Source: Methylobacterium sp. DB0501
GTDB lineage: Bacteria > Pseudomonadota > Alphaproteobacteria > Rhizobiales > Beijerinckiaceae
Direction: 5' to 3'
Assembly (NCBI RefSeq): GCF_011043735.1
Contig: NZ_JAAKGV010000012.1
Span: forward strand, 62,001 to 126,000
Length of the DNA: 64,000 nt
Both the position numbers and the translations under genes were made by a program. Position 1 is the stretch's first letter. Every line of letters begins with the position of its first letter. The notes beneath the pieces are model-generated. The model was not told the origin of the DNA. It ran no database searches and worked only from the letters and a program-made list of their open reading frames with translations. This document shows, piece by piece, positions 1-8,704 of this stretch.

Positions 1-424
1 CCAGCCCGTGGGCGAGGTGGGCGAGGAAGGCGCCCGGGCCTGCGCCGTCGGTGATCTGGGCGTATTTCACCGCCGACTGGAGCACCAGCCACAGCAGGTA
101 GAAATACGCGAAGTGCACGATGCGCCGGTCGGCGAAGAGCCGCCAGTCGCGGTCCACCACGCGGCCGAGGAACAGGCCGGACAGGAGGAAGAAATCCGGG
201 ATCCGGAACGGTTTGGCGAACTCCACGACGTGGTGCATGAAGCCCTCGCCCCCCATCGCCTCGCCGACCCCGAGGGTGGAGTGCATCATCACCACCAGGA
301 TGATGCAGATGCCCTTCGCCACGTCGACCCAGGCGAGCCGCCCGGATTCGCCGGCGCCGCGCGGGCGCACCGGATCGTCCGGCCGGACCGAGAGGACGGG
401 TTCGGTGTTGGGGCGGGCGGACAT
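1..424 (-). CDS. Acyltransferase family membrane protein, cut by the window edge
   Basis: Only the first 141 codons are in the window; the gene runs off the left edge. The start is ATG at 424-422. After a polar, Pro/Arg-rich head of about 28 residues comes WVDVAKGICIILVVMMHS, the typical first membrane helix of the acyltransferase-3 / fucose-4-O-acetylase-like family, including its membrane-embedded His. A second hydrophobic stretch (FRIPDFFLLSGLFLG) fits the family's second helix. Members move acyl groups onto sugars or other extracytoplasmic molecules; the substrate here cannot be told. It is divergent from the PerM-like gene across about 280 bp. Confidence 0.72.
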   Translation of the reverse strand, partial: MSARPNTEPVLSVRPDDPVRPRGAGESGRLAWVDVAKGICIILVVMMHSTLGVGEAMGGEGFMHHVVEFAKPFRIPDFFLLSGLFLGRVVDRDWRLFADRRIVHFAYFYLLWLVLQSAVKYAQITDGAGPGAFLAHLAHGL

Positions 425-702
425 CGGCGGTCTCCACGAGGCTGGTCCGAGGCTCGCAGGGAGACGTAAAGAACGGTGCCGGCACGGCCCGTCGAATCGC
501 CTGAGATGCGGCAAGTCCGGATTTACCCTGGTGCGCCTTCGCCCGGTCGCGGGCGTCGGGATGTCCGGAAATCGGCCGGACGGCCCGCCCGGACCCGTGC
601 CGCCCGCCCCCCGGCCATCGGGCTTGACCCTGCGGCGCGCCGCTTCCATCTCGGGCCGGCCGGGGCGCGACGGATTCGCGCGTGCGACGGGCTCGAACCG
701 CG

Positions 703-1893
703 ATGCCGATCCAACGCCGGGCCGCCATCACCCTGGCCGTCCTCGCCCTGCTGGTCTTCCTGCTCTACCAGCTGCGCGACGTGCTCCTGCCCTTCGTGGC
801 CGGCGCGGCCCTCGCCTACGCCCTCGATCCGGTCGCCGACCGGCTGGAGCGGCTCGGGGTCGGGCGGCTCGCCGCGACGCTGATCATCCTGGCGGTGTTC
901 CTGTGCGGGCTGATCCTCGCCCTGATCCTGGTGGTGCCGCTCGCGGCGAACCAGGTCGCGGCCCTCGTCGCCTCGCTGCCGGCGATGATCGCGAAGCTCC
1001 AGGCGATCATCGCCGAGCGGGCGGGTCCCCTGATCGAGCGGGCCGGCGGCCACGGCGCGCTCCAGGAACTGCAATCCTCCGTCGGCAACCTGATGGGCCA
1101 GGCCGTGGCCTGGATCCTCGGGTTCCTGCGCTCGCTGTGGTCGGGCAGCCAGGCGGTCGTCGGCATCATCTCGCTCCTGGTGGTGACGCCGGTGGTGGCC
1201 TTCTACCTGCTCGTCGACTGGGACCGGATGATCGCCACCCTCGACCGCTGGGTGCCGCCGCGCCACCGCGACACCGCCCGGATGCTCGCCCGGGACATCG
1301 ACGGGGCGATCACCGCCTTCATCCGCGGCCAGAGCCTGGTCTGCCTGATCCTCGGCACCTTCTATGCGGTCGGCCTCTGGCTGGTCGGGCTGAATTTCGG
1401 CGTGCTGATCGGCCTGATGGCCGGCTTCCTCACCTTCATCCCGTATGTCGGCTCGCTCACCGGCTTCCTGCTCTCCACCGGCGTCGCCCTGGTGCAGTTC
1501 TGGCCGGACTGGGTCTCGGTGGTGCTGACGGTCGGGATCTTCCTGGTCGGCCAGTTCCTGGAAGGCAACGTGCTCCAGCCCAAGCTCGTCGGCGACGCGG
1601 TGCGGCTGCACCCGGTCTGGCTGATGTTCGCGCTGCTCGCCTTCGGCTCGCTGTTCGGCTTCCTCGGGCTGCTCCTGGCGGTGCCGGTGGCGGCGGCCCT
1701 CGGCGTCGTCGCCCGCTTCGGGGTGAAACGCTATCTCGAAAGCCGCCTCTACCACGACGGCACGCCGATCCTCGGACCCGACGCGACGGTGGTGGTGGCC
1801 AAGCCGGCAGTAGCAAAGCCGGCAGTAGCAAAGCCGGCGCTCGCCAATCCGGCGGTGGCGAATTCCGTCCCGCCCGCCATATCGAAGCCCTGA
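703..1893 (+). CDS. AI-2E family transporter (PerM/YhhT-like membrane protein)
   Basis: The 396-residue protein has several strongly hydrophobic segments, an amphipathic middle (about residues 85-130) and the family-typical late motif region containing GQFLEGNVLQPKLVGDAVRL. Family members are polytopic inner-membrane proteins linked to autoinducer-2 export or ion/solute efflux; which applies here is unknown. I chose ATG 703; an in-frame GTG at 682 would add seven residues. The C-terminus is unusual: a low-complexity tail built from AKPAV-like pentapeptides encoded by 15-bp tandem repeats. hdaA starts 25 bp downstream, and the AI-2E gene next to hdaA is a common alphaproteobacterial arrangement. 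Confidence 0.85.
   Translation: MPIQRRAAITLAVLALLVFLLYQLRDVLLPFVAGAALAYALDPVADRLERLGVGRLAATLIILAVFLCGLILALILVVPLAANQVAALVASLPAMIAKLQAIIAERAGPLIERAGGHGALQELQSSVGNLMGQAVAWILGFLRSLWSGSQAVVGIISLLVVTPVVAFYLLVDWDRMIATLDRWVPPRHRDTARMLARDIDGAITAFIRGQSLVCLILGTFYAVGLWLVGLNFGVLIGLMAGFLTFIPYVGSLTGFLLSTGVALVQFWPDWVSVVLTVGIFLVGQFLEGNVLQPKLVGDAVRLHPVWLMFALLAFGSLFGFLGLLLAVPVAAALGVVARFGVKRYLESRLYHDGTPILGPDATVVVAKPAVAKPAVAKPALANPAVANSVPPAISKP
1798..1857 (+). repeat. 15-bp tandem repeat in the 3' end of the AI-2E family gene
   Basis: Four consecutive 15-bp units encode the pentapeptides AKPAV, AKPAV, AKPAL and ANPAV. The first two and a half copies are almost identical in DNA; the last has drifted. The array lies after the last membrane helix, so length changes would alter only a cytosolic tail. 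Confidence 0.85.
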
Positions 1894-1918
1894 CCCGCAA
1901 GAGGCGCCCGACTCCCGC

Positions 1919-2650
1919 ATGTCCGACCAGCCGCGCCAGCTCGCCCTCGACCTGCCCGTCGCCCCCCGCTTCGGCCTCGAGGACTTCCTGGTCAGCCCGA
2001 GCAACGAGGCGGCCTATGCCCGCATCGAGGCCTGGCCCGAATGGCCGGACCGGGTCCTCGTGCTCACCGGCCCGCCGGGCAGCGGCAAGAGCCACCTGGC
2101 GGCGATCTTCGCCGAGCGCTCCGGCGCGCTCACCCTGCCGGTCGCCGCGGTGACGGCGGAGGCGGTGCCGGACCTCGCGCAGGCCGACGCCCTGGTGATC
2201 GAGGATGCCGACCGGCCGGAGGGCCGCGACGAGAGGGCCCTGTTCCACCTCCTCAATCTCGTCCGCGAGCGGGGCCTGAGCGTGGTGGTGACGGGCTCCG
2301 GCCCGGTCGAGGCCTGGGGCGTCGCGACGCCCGACCTGCGCTCGCGCCTGCGCCTCGCCCCCGGCGTGAGCCTCGGGCCCCCGGACGAGGCGCTGCTCAA
2401 GGTCGTGCTGGTGAAGCTCTTCCTCGACCGCCAGCTCGTCGTCGATACCAGCGTGGTCGACGCGCTCACCTTGCGCCTCGACCGGTCGCTGGCGCGGGCC
2501 CGCGACGTGGTGGCGCTCCTCGACCGCGAGGGGTTGAGCCGGCGCCGGCGCATCACCCGGCCGCTCGCCCTGGCGACACTCGCGACCCTGGAGGGGAGCG
2601 AGGACGAGGGCGGCGAGGAGGCGGGCGAGGAACCGGACGACGAGGATTAA
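1919..2650 (+). CDS. hdaA: DnaA-related regulator HdaA
   Basis: A 243-residue protein with the DnaA-type AAA+ core but no DNA-binding domain IV, as in Hda/HdaA. Walker A is GPPGSGKSH at residues 51-59 and Walker B-like VIEDAD at about 93-98. Near the N-terminus, QLALDL (residues 7-12) fits the beta-clamp-binding motif used by Hda to act with the sliding clamp in stimulating ATP hydrolysis by DnaA. The protein should therefore limit re-initiation of replication. The C-terminus is acidic (EGSEDEGGEEAGEEPDDED). It is followed by ppk, a neighbourhood seen in many Hyphomicrobiales. Confidence 0.88.
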   Translation: MSDQPRQLALDLPVAPRFGLEDFLVSPSNEAAYARIEAWPEWPDRVLVLTGPPGSGKSHLAAIFAERSGALTLPVAAVTAEAVPDLAQADALVIEDADRPEGRDERALFHLLNLVRERGLSVVVTGSGPVEAWGVATPDLRSRLRLAPGVSLGPPDEALLKVVLVKLFLDRQLVVDTSVVDALTLRLDRSLARARDVVALLDREGLSRRRRITRPLALATLATLEGSEDEGGEEAGEEPDDED

Positions 2651-2709
2651 GGTCTTACAACAGTCCTCCATCGCTTCATGAGGCGGACCGGGCACCGCCT
2701 TTCACGCAA

Positions 2710-2729
2710 TTGTCAAACTGTCCTGTCAC
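2710..2729 (+). promoter_or_regulatory. TGTCA/CTGTC-rich direct repeats upstream of ppk (possible PhoB-like site)
   Basis: A 20-bp stretch 50 bp before the ppk start carries TTGTCAA, CTGTC and CTGTCAC in the same direction. These match the half-site of Pho boxes (CTGTCAT-like), but the spacing is not the canonical 11 bp, so this is only a candidate. PhoB control of ppk is known in other bacteria. Confidence 0.22.
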
Positions 2730-2778
2730 CGGAATGGGCTGGAAGCCCTCACCCGGCATCGATCAAGGAGGAGCCACC

Positions 2779-5109
2779 GTGTCGGACACCGCAGCCGGAG
2801 CCAGTGCCATCCCGGTCCTCGACGAGACCGAGGCGACGCCTGCGACCACCGAGGGTGTCCGTCACGATGCGGTCGAAGGGCTCGCCGCCCCCGAGGCGGT
2901 GAGGGCCGCCGACGAGGCCGATGCGGCGCAGGCGGCCGCCCGCCTGGCCAAGGCCGAGGCGGTGGAGGCCGGCCGGGCCTTGCGCCACGAGCCCGGCCGC
3001 TTCGTCAACCGTGAATTGTCCTGGTTGCAGTTCAATCGCCGCGTGCTGGAGGAGGCCTCGAATACCGGCCACCCCCTGCTGGAGCAGCTGCGCTTCCTGT
3101 CGATCTCGGCCAACAACCTCGACGAGTTCTTCATGGTGCGGGTCGCCGGCCTGCACGACCAGGTCCGGGCCGGGCTGACCGCGCCCTCCGCCGACGGTCT
3201 CTCGCCGTCCGAGCAGCTCGCCCGCATCGACGCCGAGGTGTCGGGCCTCGCCCGCGACCAGCAGCGGCGCTGGCGCGAGCTGCGCGCGGCGTTGCACGAG
3301 CACGCCATCGACCTCGTCGAGGCGATGGACCTCACCGCCGAGGAGGCGGCCTGGCTCGAGGATTACTTCCTCCAGCACATCTTCCCGGTGCTGACGCCGC
3401 TCGCCATCGATCCGGCGCATCCGTTCCCGTTCATCCCGAATCTCGGCTCGACGATCGCGCTGACCCTGGTGCGGCCGCGGGACGGCAGGGTGCTGCGCGC
3501 GCTGATCCGCCTGCCCTCGATCATCGACCGCTTCGTGCGCCTGCCCGATCCGACCGGCAGCGGCAGCGCGCGGTTTGTCGCCGTCGAGCAGGTGATCGTG
3601 CTGTTCACCAGCCGCCTGTTCCCGGGCTACCTCGTCAAGGGCCAGGGCGGCTTCCGGGTGGTGCGCGATTCCGACCTCGAGATCGAGGAGGAGGCCGAGG
3701 ACCTGGTGCGCCACTTCGAGACGGCGCTCAAGCAGCGCCGCCGCGGCGTGGTGATCCGGCTCGAGGTCGACGCCAACATGCCGGAGGACCTGCGCAACTT
3801 CGTCGCCGACGAACTGGAGATCTCGGTCGATGCGGTCTTCCTCGTCGAGGGCATGCTGGCCCTCAACGAGCTGTCGCAGATCGTCGGGATCGACCGGCCG
3901 GACCTGAAGTTCAAGCCCTACAACCCGCGCTTCCCCGAGCGCATCCGCGAGAGCGGCGGCGATTGCTTCGCGGCGATCCGCCAGAAGGACTTCATCGTCC
4001 ACCATCCCTACGAGTCGTTCGACGCGGTGGTGCAGTTCCTGTCGCAGGCCGCCCGCGACCCGAACGTCGTGGCGATCAAGCAGACGCTCTATCGCACCTC
4101 GTCGAACTCGCCGATCGTCGCGGCCCTGGCGGAGGCGGCGGAGGCCGGCAAGTCGGTGACGGCCCTCGTCGAGCTGAAGGCGCGCTTCGACGAGGAGGCG
4201 AATATCCGCTGGGCCCGCAATCTCGAGAAGGCCGGCGCCCAGGTGGTGTTCGGCTTCATCGAGCTGAAGACCCACGCCAAGCTCTCGATGGTGGTGCGCC
4301 GCGAGGGCGACCGCCTGGTGAGCTACTGCCATGTCGGCACCGGCAACTACCACCCGATCACCGCCCGGATCTATACCGACCTGTCGTTCTTCACCGCCGA
4401 CCCGTTGATCGGCCGCGACGTCTCGCGGATCTTCAACTTCATCACCGGCTACGCCGAGCCGGCGGAACTGGAGCGGATGGCGGTCTCGCCGCTGACCATG
4501 AAGGCGCGGCTCCTCGAGCACATCGCCGAGGAGATCGCCCACGCGAAAGCCGGGCGCCCGGCGGCGATCTGGATCAAGTGCAACTCGCTCGTCGATACCC
4601 AGATCATCGACGCGCTCTACGACGCCAGCGAGGCCGGCGTGCCGGTGGATTGCGTGGTGCGCGGCATCTGCTGCCTGCGGCCCGGGGTGCCGGGCCTGTC
4701 TGAGAACATCCGGGTCAAGTCGATCGTCGGGCGCTTCCTGGAGCACGGCCGGGTCTACGCCTTCGGCAACGGTGCCGGGCTGCCGCACCCCAAGGCCCGG
4801 GTCTACATCTCGTCGGCGGACCTGATGAGCCGCAACCTCGATCGCCGTGTGGAGGCAATGCTGCCCATCCTCAACCCGACGGTGCACCAGCAGGTGCTCG
4901 ACCAGATCATGATGGCGAATCTCCTCGACAACCAGCAGAGCTGGCGTGTACTGGCGTCGGGCGCGAGCGAGCGGATCGAGCCCGCCGAGGGCGAGGAACC
5001 CTTCAACGCGCACAAGTATTTCATGACCAACCCGAGCCTGTCGGGCCGCGGGAAGGCATCGAAGAAATCGAGTCCGCGCGCGCTCAGCCGGCGCGCCCAG
5101 CGCGCCTGA
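2779..5109 (+). CDS. ppk: Polyphosphate kinase 1
   Basis: 776 residues. The enzyme polymerises the gamma-phosphate of ATP into polyphosphate, reversibly. After a variable acidic/Ala-rich head of about 75 residues, the PPK N domain starts at RFVNRELSWLQFNRRVLEEA. The body, head and two C-terminal phospholipase-D-like domains follow. The segment SYCHVGTGNYHP carries the histidine that is autophosphorylated in this family. I chose GTG 2779 because AAGGAGG sits at 2765-2771 at ideal spacing; an upstream in-frame ATG (2731) lacks such a site. The exopolyphosphatase gene follows 52 bp later, so synthesis and breakdown of polyphosphate are encoded together. Confidence 0.95.
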   Translation: MSDTAAGASAIPVLDETEATPATTEGVRHDAVEGLAAPEAVRAADEADAAQAAARLAKAEAVEAGRALRHEPGRFVNRELSWLQFNRRVLEEASNTGHPLLEQLRFLSISANNLDEFFMVRVAGLHDQVRAGLTAPSADGLSPSEQLARIDAEVSGLARDQQRRWRELRAALHEHAIDLVEAMDLTAEEAAWLEDYFLQHIFPVLTPLAIDPAHPFPFIPNLGSTIALTLVRPRDGRVLRALIRLPSIIDRFVRLPDPTGSGSARFVAVEQVIVLFTSRLFPGYLVKGQGGFRVVRDSDLEIEEEAEDLVRHFETALKQRRRGVVIRLEVDANMPEDLRNFVADELEISVDAVFLVEGMLALNELSQIVGIDRPDLKFKPYNPRFPERIRESGGDCFAAIRQKDFIVHHPYESFDAVVQFLSQAARDPNVVAIKQTLYRTSSNSPIVAALAEAAEAGKSVTALVELKARFDEEANIRWARNLEKAGAQVVFGFIELKTHAKLSMVVRREGDRLVSYCHVGTGNYHPITARIYTDLSFFTADPLIGRDVSRIFNFITGYAEPAELERMAVSPLTMKARLLEHIAEEIAHAKAGRPAAIWIKCNSLVDTQIIDALYDASEAGVPVDCVVRGICCLRPGVPGLSENIRVKSIVGRFLEHGRVYAFGNGAGLPHPKARVYISSADLMSRNLDRRVEAMLPILNPTVHQQVLDQIMMANLLDNQQSWRVLASGASERIEPAEGEEPFNAHKYFMTNPSLSGRGKASKKSSPRALSRRAQRA

Positions 5110-5161
5110 CGCGGCGGTCCGGGCCGGTCCCGGGGGCCGCCGTCGGGCAGCGCCCCCCGCC

Positions 5162-6709
5162 ATGAGGACCTGGATGGGCCTGGATCAGACCGCCCTGAAC
5201 GAAGCCGCGCTCGCCCGGATCGAGCCCGGCGCCCCCATCGCCATCATCGACATCGGCTCGAACTCCGTCCGGCTGGTCGCCTATTCGGGCATCAGCCGGG
5301 CGCCGACGCCGCTCTACAACGAGAAGGTCCTGTGCGGCCTCGGCCGCAACGTGCTGACCACCGGCCGCCTGAACGAGGAGGCGGTGCGCCGGGCGCTCCA
5401 GGCGCTGGCCCGGTTCCGGGTGCTGTGCGAGACGATGCATGTCGGCCGGGTCTTCGTGCTCGCCACCGCCGCCGCCCGCGACGCCGAGAACGGCCCAGCC
5501 TTCCTCGAAGCCGCCGAGGCCGCCTGCGGCCACCCGATCGAGCTGCTCTCCGGCCGGCGCGAGGCGGAGCTGTCGGCCTACGGCGTGATCTCGGGATTCC
5601 ACGCTCCCGACGGGGTGGTGGGGGATCTCGGCGGCGGCAGCCTCGAACTCGTCGACGTGCGCGGCTCGGCGATCGGCAGCGGCGTGACCATGCCGCTCGG
5701 CGGGCTCGCACTCCAGGATCTCAGCGGCGGCTCGCTCAAGAAGGCGCGCAAGCTCGCGGCGGAGGCCCTCAAGAAGGCCGGCCCGCAGCTCGATACGCTG
5801 AAGGGCCGCACCTTCTACGCCGTCGGCGGCACCTGGCGGGCCCTCGCCCGCCTGCACCAGGCGGCGCGGGACTACCGCCTGCACGTCATGCACGGCTACA
5901 CGATCGAGCCGAACGACGAGCTGTCCTTCCTCCAGGTCGTCGAGCAATCCGATGCCGCGACGCTCGCCGCCGTCGAGAGCGTGTCCGAGGCGCGCCGCCC
6001 GCTCCTGGCCTACGGGGCGGTGGTGCTCGAAGAGGTCATCCGCTCCGGCCGGCCGCGCGAGATCGCGATCTCGGCCACCGGCGTGCGCGAGGGCCTGCTG
6101 TTCGAGAAGCTCGACGACGCGGCCCGCGCCCGCGACCCGCTGCTGCTGGCAGCGAGCGAGCTCAACCGCCTGCGCTGCCGCAGCCCCGGCCACGGCCCCG
6201 AATTGCAGGCCTGGACCGACGCGCTGATGGCGAGCCTGTCGACGCCCGAGACCGCCGACGAGCGGCGCCTGCGCCATGCCGCCTGCCTGCTGGCCGATAT
6301 CGGCTGGCGCACCCATCCGGATTACCGCGGCGAGCAGAGCCTCAACGTCATCGCCCACGGCTCCTTCGTCGGCATCGACCATCCGGGCCGGGCCTACCTC
6401 GCCGTCGCGGTGTTCTTCCGCCACGAGGGCGTCGCCCCCGAGAAGGCGAGCCCGCTGCTCCGCCAGCTCGCCGGCCCGCGGCTGTTCGAGCAGGCGCGGC
6501 TCCTCGGCGCGGTCCTGCGCGTCGCCTTCCCGGTTTCGGTGGCGATGGAGGGCATCCTGCCCCGCACGCCGCTGGCGATGCGCGACGGCGCCATCACCCT
6601 CACCCTGCCGCAGGACCTGAAGGATCTGGCGAGCGACCGCCTGTCGAACCGGCTGCGCGGGCTCGGGCGGCTGCTCGGGGTCGAGGCGCGGATCGAGATC
6701 GAGGGGTGA
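5162..6709 (+). CDS. ppx: Exopolyphosphatase, Ppx/GppA family
   Basis: 515 residues. It has the actin-fold phosphate-binding motifs of Ppx/GppA: AIIDIGSNSVRLVAYSG near residue 27 and VVGDLGGGSLELVDV near residue 155. A C-terminal region after about residue 330 resembles the HD-like extension of longer Ppx proteins (RHAACLLADIGWRTHPDYR). The enzyme releases phosphate from polyphosphate ends and may also hydrolyse pppGpp. ATG 5162 is used; ATG 5174 is an equally plausible start. It follows ppk on the same strand and is probably co-transcribed. A dispersed repeat lies directly after its stop codon. Confidence 0.92.
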   Translation: MRTWMGLDQTALNEAALARIEPGAPIAIIDIGSNSVRLVAYSGISRAPTPLYNEKVLCGLGRNVLTTGRLNEEAVRRALQALARFRVLCETMHVGRVFVLATAAARDAENGPAFLEAAEAACGHPIELLSGRREAELSAYGVISGFHAPDGVVGDLGGGSLELVDVRGSAIGSGVTMPLGGLALQDLSGGSLKKARKLAAEALKKAGPQLDTLKGRTFYAVGGTWRALARLHQAARDYRLHVMHGYTIEPNDELSFLQVVEQSDAATLAAVESVSEARRPLLAYGAVVLEEVIRSGRPREIAISATGVREGLLFEKLDDAARARDPLLLAASELNRLRCRSPGHGPELQAWTDALMASLSTPETADERRLRHAACLLADIGWRTHPDYRGEQSLNVIAHGSFVGIDHPGRAYLAVAVFFRHEGVAPEKASPLLRQLAGPRLFEQARLLGAVLRVAFPVSVAMEGILPRTPLAMRDGAITLTLPQDLKDLASDRLSNRLRGLGRLLGVEARIEIEG

Positions 6710-6717
6710 GACGCTCT

Positions 6718-6812
6718 CCGGAGGATTCCTTCCGGACAGCGTATCGCCGGACCCGCGGCGCTCGGGCGAAGCCGCCGTCGGCAACGCGAAGCGATCGACC
6801 GGACCGCGTATG
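6718..6812 (-). repeat. Dispersed intergenic repeat, copy 1
   Basis: Read on the minus strand, this stretch aligns base for base over most of its length with 10402-10499 on the plus strand. Shared blocks include CATACG, GCTTCGC, CGGCTTCGC, GCGCC, TCCG and a terminal CCGGA. Both copies sit just after a stop codon, so this looks like a short intergenic repeat family rather than a gene. Confidence 0.65.
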
Positions 6813-6954
6813 AGGGGGCCGAGCGCGCCACTTTCCCGCGCGATGCGGATAGGCGCGGCGCATCCGGGATAGCCCCGTCGCCGTCCCGGTCCGACACTTT
6901 CCCGACCGAAGCGCCGGCATCGCACGGCGCCTCCGCGTTCGGGAGGGTAGGACC

Positions 6955-8478
6955 ATGGTCGCGCCACGCACCGTCTGCGTCATCGGCTCGGGCATCAGCG
7001 GGCTCGCCGCCGCCAAGGCATTCCGCGAACGCGGGCACCCCGTCACCGTGATGGAGCGCGGGCCGGATCTCGGCGGCGTGTGGGAGCCGTCCCGCTCCTA
7101 TCCCGACGTGCGGACCCAGACCCCGAAGGACATCTACGCCTTCAGCGAGATGCCGATGCCGGCCGGGTATCCGGAATGGCCGGCGGGCGCCCAGGTCCAC
7201 GCCTATCTGCGCGCCTATGCGGAGCGGTTCGGCCTCGTCCCGGCGATCCGCTTCGGCTGCACGGTCACGTCCCTGAAGAAGCGCTCCGGACCGGGCTGGG
7301 ACGTGACGGCGACCGGGACGGACGGCGTGCCGACCACGCAGGCCTTCGACTTCGTCGCGATCTGCACCGGCCAGTTCAGCCAGAAGAACTTTCCCGTCCA
7401 TCCCGGCGCCGAGGGGTTCCGCGCGGGCGGCGGCACGATCCTGCATTCGAGCGAGCACACCGACGCCGAAACGGTCCGCGGCCGGCGGGTCGTGGTGCTC
7501 GGCTACTCGAAATCGGCGACGGACGTCGCGGTCAGCGCGGTCAAGCACGGGGCTGCCGCGGTCACGATCGTGTACCGGGATCCGGCCTGGAAGATCCCGT
7601 ACTTCCTCGGCGGGCTCGTCAACTTCAAGCGGATCCTCTATTGCCGCGCCGCCGAGGCGATGTTCCTGCCCTTTGATGCCGGCCCTCTCCGCCGGCTGGC
7701 GCAACGGCTCGCCGCGCCGCTGGTCTGGGCGAACTGGCGCGCCCTGGAAGCCCTGTTGACGGTGCAGTTCGGGCTGAAGCGCAAGGGCCTGCGCCCGGCG
7801 ACGCGCATCGAGGACGACATCCACTGCAATCTCTCGATCGAGACGCCGGGCTTCTACGCGATGGTCGGGCAGGGGCGGATCGCCGCGCATCGGGGCACGA
7901 TCGCGTCCTATGACGGGAACGATGTCGTGCTCACCGGCGGCGAGCGGGTGCCGGCCGACCTCGTGGTGATGGCGACCGGATGGCGCCAGGACATTCCGAT
8001 CCTGGAGGGCGCCGACCGCGCCCGGCTGATCGACGCGGACGGGCAGTACCGGCTCTACCGCATGATGGTGAACCCGGACCTGCCCGATCTCGGCTTCGTC
8101 GGCTTCAATTCGAGCTTCGCCACCAATCTCTCGGCCGAGCTCGGCGCGGCCTGGCTCGTGCGCTACATGGACGGCCGGCTCGCCCGCCAGCCGACCCGGG
8201 CGCGGATGGAGGCGGAGATCGCCCGCTCGCTGACCTGGAGGCGCACCGAGCGTCCCGCTGCCGCGCATTACGGCGGCCTGTGCATCGCCCCCTACCACAA
8301 CCGGCATTTCGGCGACCTGCTCGGCGATATCGGCGTGCCGACCCGCGAGGCCAACCCGCTCACCGCGCTCTTCGCCCCGCTGCGGCCGGCGGTCTATGCC
8401 CGGCTCCTCGCCCGCGCGCCGGCCTACCGGGCCGAGCCGGCAGGCAGCCCGGCCGCCGGGACGGTGCGGGCCGCCTGA
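6955..8478 (+). CDS. Flavin-containing monooxygenase-like oxidoreductase
   Basis: 507 residues. The N-terminal FAD-binding Rossmann motif is VIGSGISGLAAA (residues 9-20). A second dinucleotide-binding stretch, VVVLGYSKSATDVAV, lies near residue 183, and ATGW near 341 is the usual late FMO/Baeyer-Villiger motif. The segment before the second Rossmann fold (GGGTILHSSEHTD) resembles the FMO fingerprint. The family inserts oxygen into N-, S- or carbonyl-bearing substrates using NADPH; the substrate here is unknown. It is convergent with an AraC-type regulator gene. Confidence 0.85.
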   Translation: MVAPRTVCVIGSGISGLAAAKAFRERGHPVTVMERGPDLGGVWEPSRSYPDVRTQTPKDIYAFSEMPMPAGYPEWPAGAQVHAYLRAYAERFGLVPAIRFGCTVTSLKKRSGPGWDVTATGTDGVPTTQAFDFVAICTGQFSQKNFPVHPGAEGFRAGGGTILHSSEHTDAETVRGRRVVVLGYSKSATDVAVSAVKHGAAAVTIVYRDPAWKIPYFLGGLVNFKRILYCRAAEAMFLPFDAGPLRRLAQRLAAPLVWANWRALEALLTVQFGLKRKGLRPATRIEDDIHCNLSIETPGFYAMVGQGRIAAHRGTIASYDGNDVVLTGGERVPADLVVMATGWRQDIPILEGADRARLIDADGQYRLYRMMVNPDLPDLGFVGFNSSFATNLSAELGAAWLVRYMDGRLARQPTRARMEAEIARSLTWRRTERPAAAHYGGLCIAPYHNRHFGDLLGDIGVPTREANPLTALFAPLRPAVYARLLARAPAYRAEPAGSPAAGTVRAA

Positions 8479-8704
8479 CGGCGAGGGGATCGCGCAGGGT
8501 TCAGGAGCGCGCGGCTCCCGCCTGCCTCGAAGGGGCCGATGGCCGGTCGTCGGTCTCCGCCCTTTCCCGGACGATTGCGGCGTCGGCGCAAGGAGATGCG
8601 GGAAGGGGGAAGCTGCGGAACCGAATGGCGAAGCGACGCCGGGCTCCGGTGGAAGCTCTCGCGGGTCTTGCTTGGAAGGAGCTGGTCCGTCGTTGCCCGG
8701 AGGG

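Noticed and set aside
2041..2778. Upstream extension of the ppk reading frame to 1,022 codons
   Set aside because: The extension lies over hdaA in another phase, and AAGGAGG before GTG 2779 marks the real start.
2749..5163. 804-codon open frame antisense to ppk
   Set aside because: Composition is that of a shadow frame (rich in Arg, Gly, His and Asp) and the opposite strand is clearly ppk.
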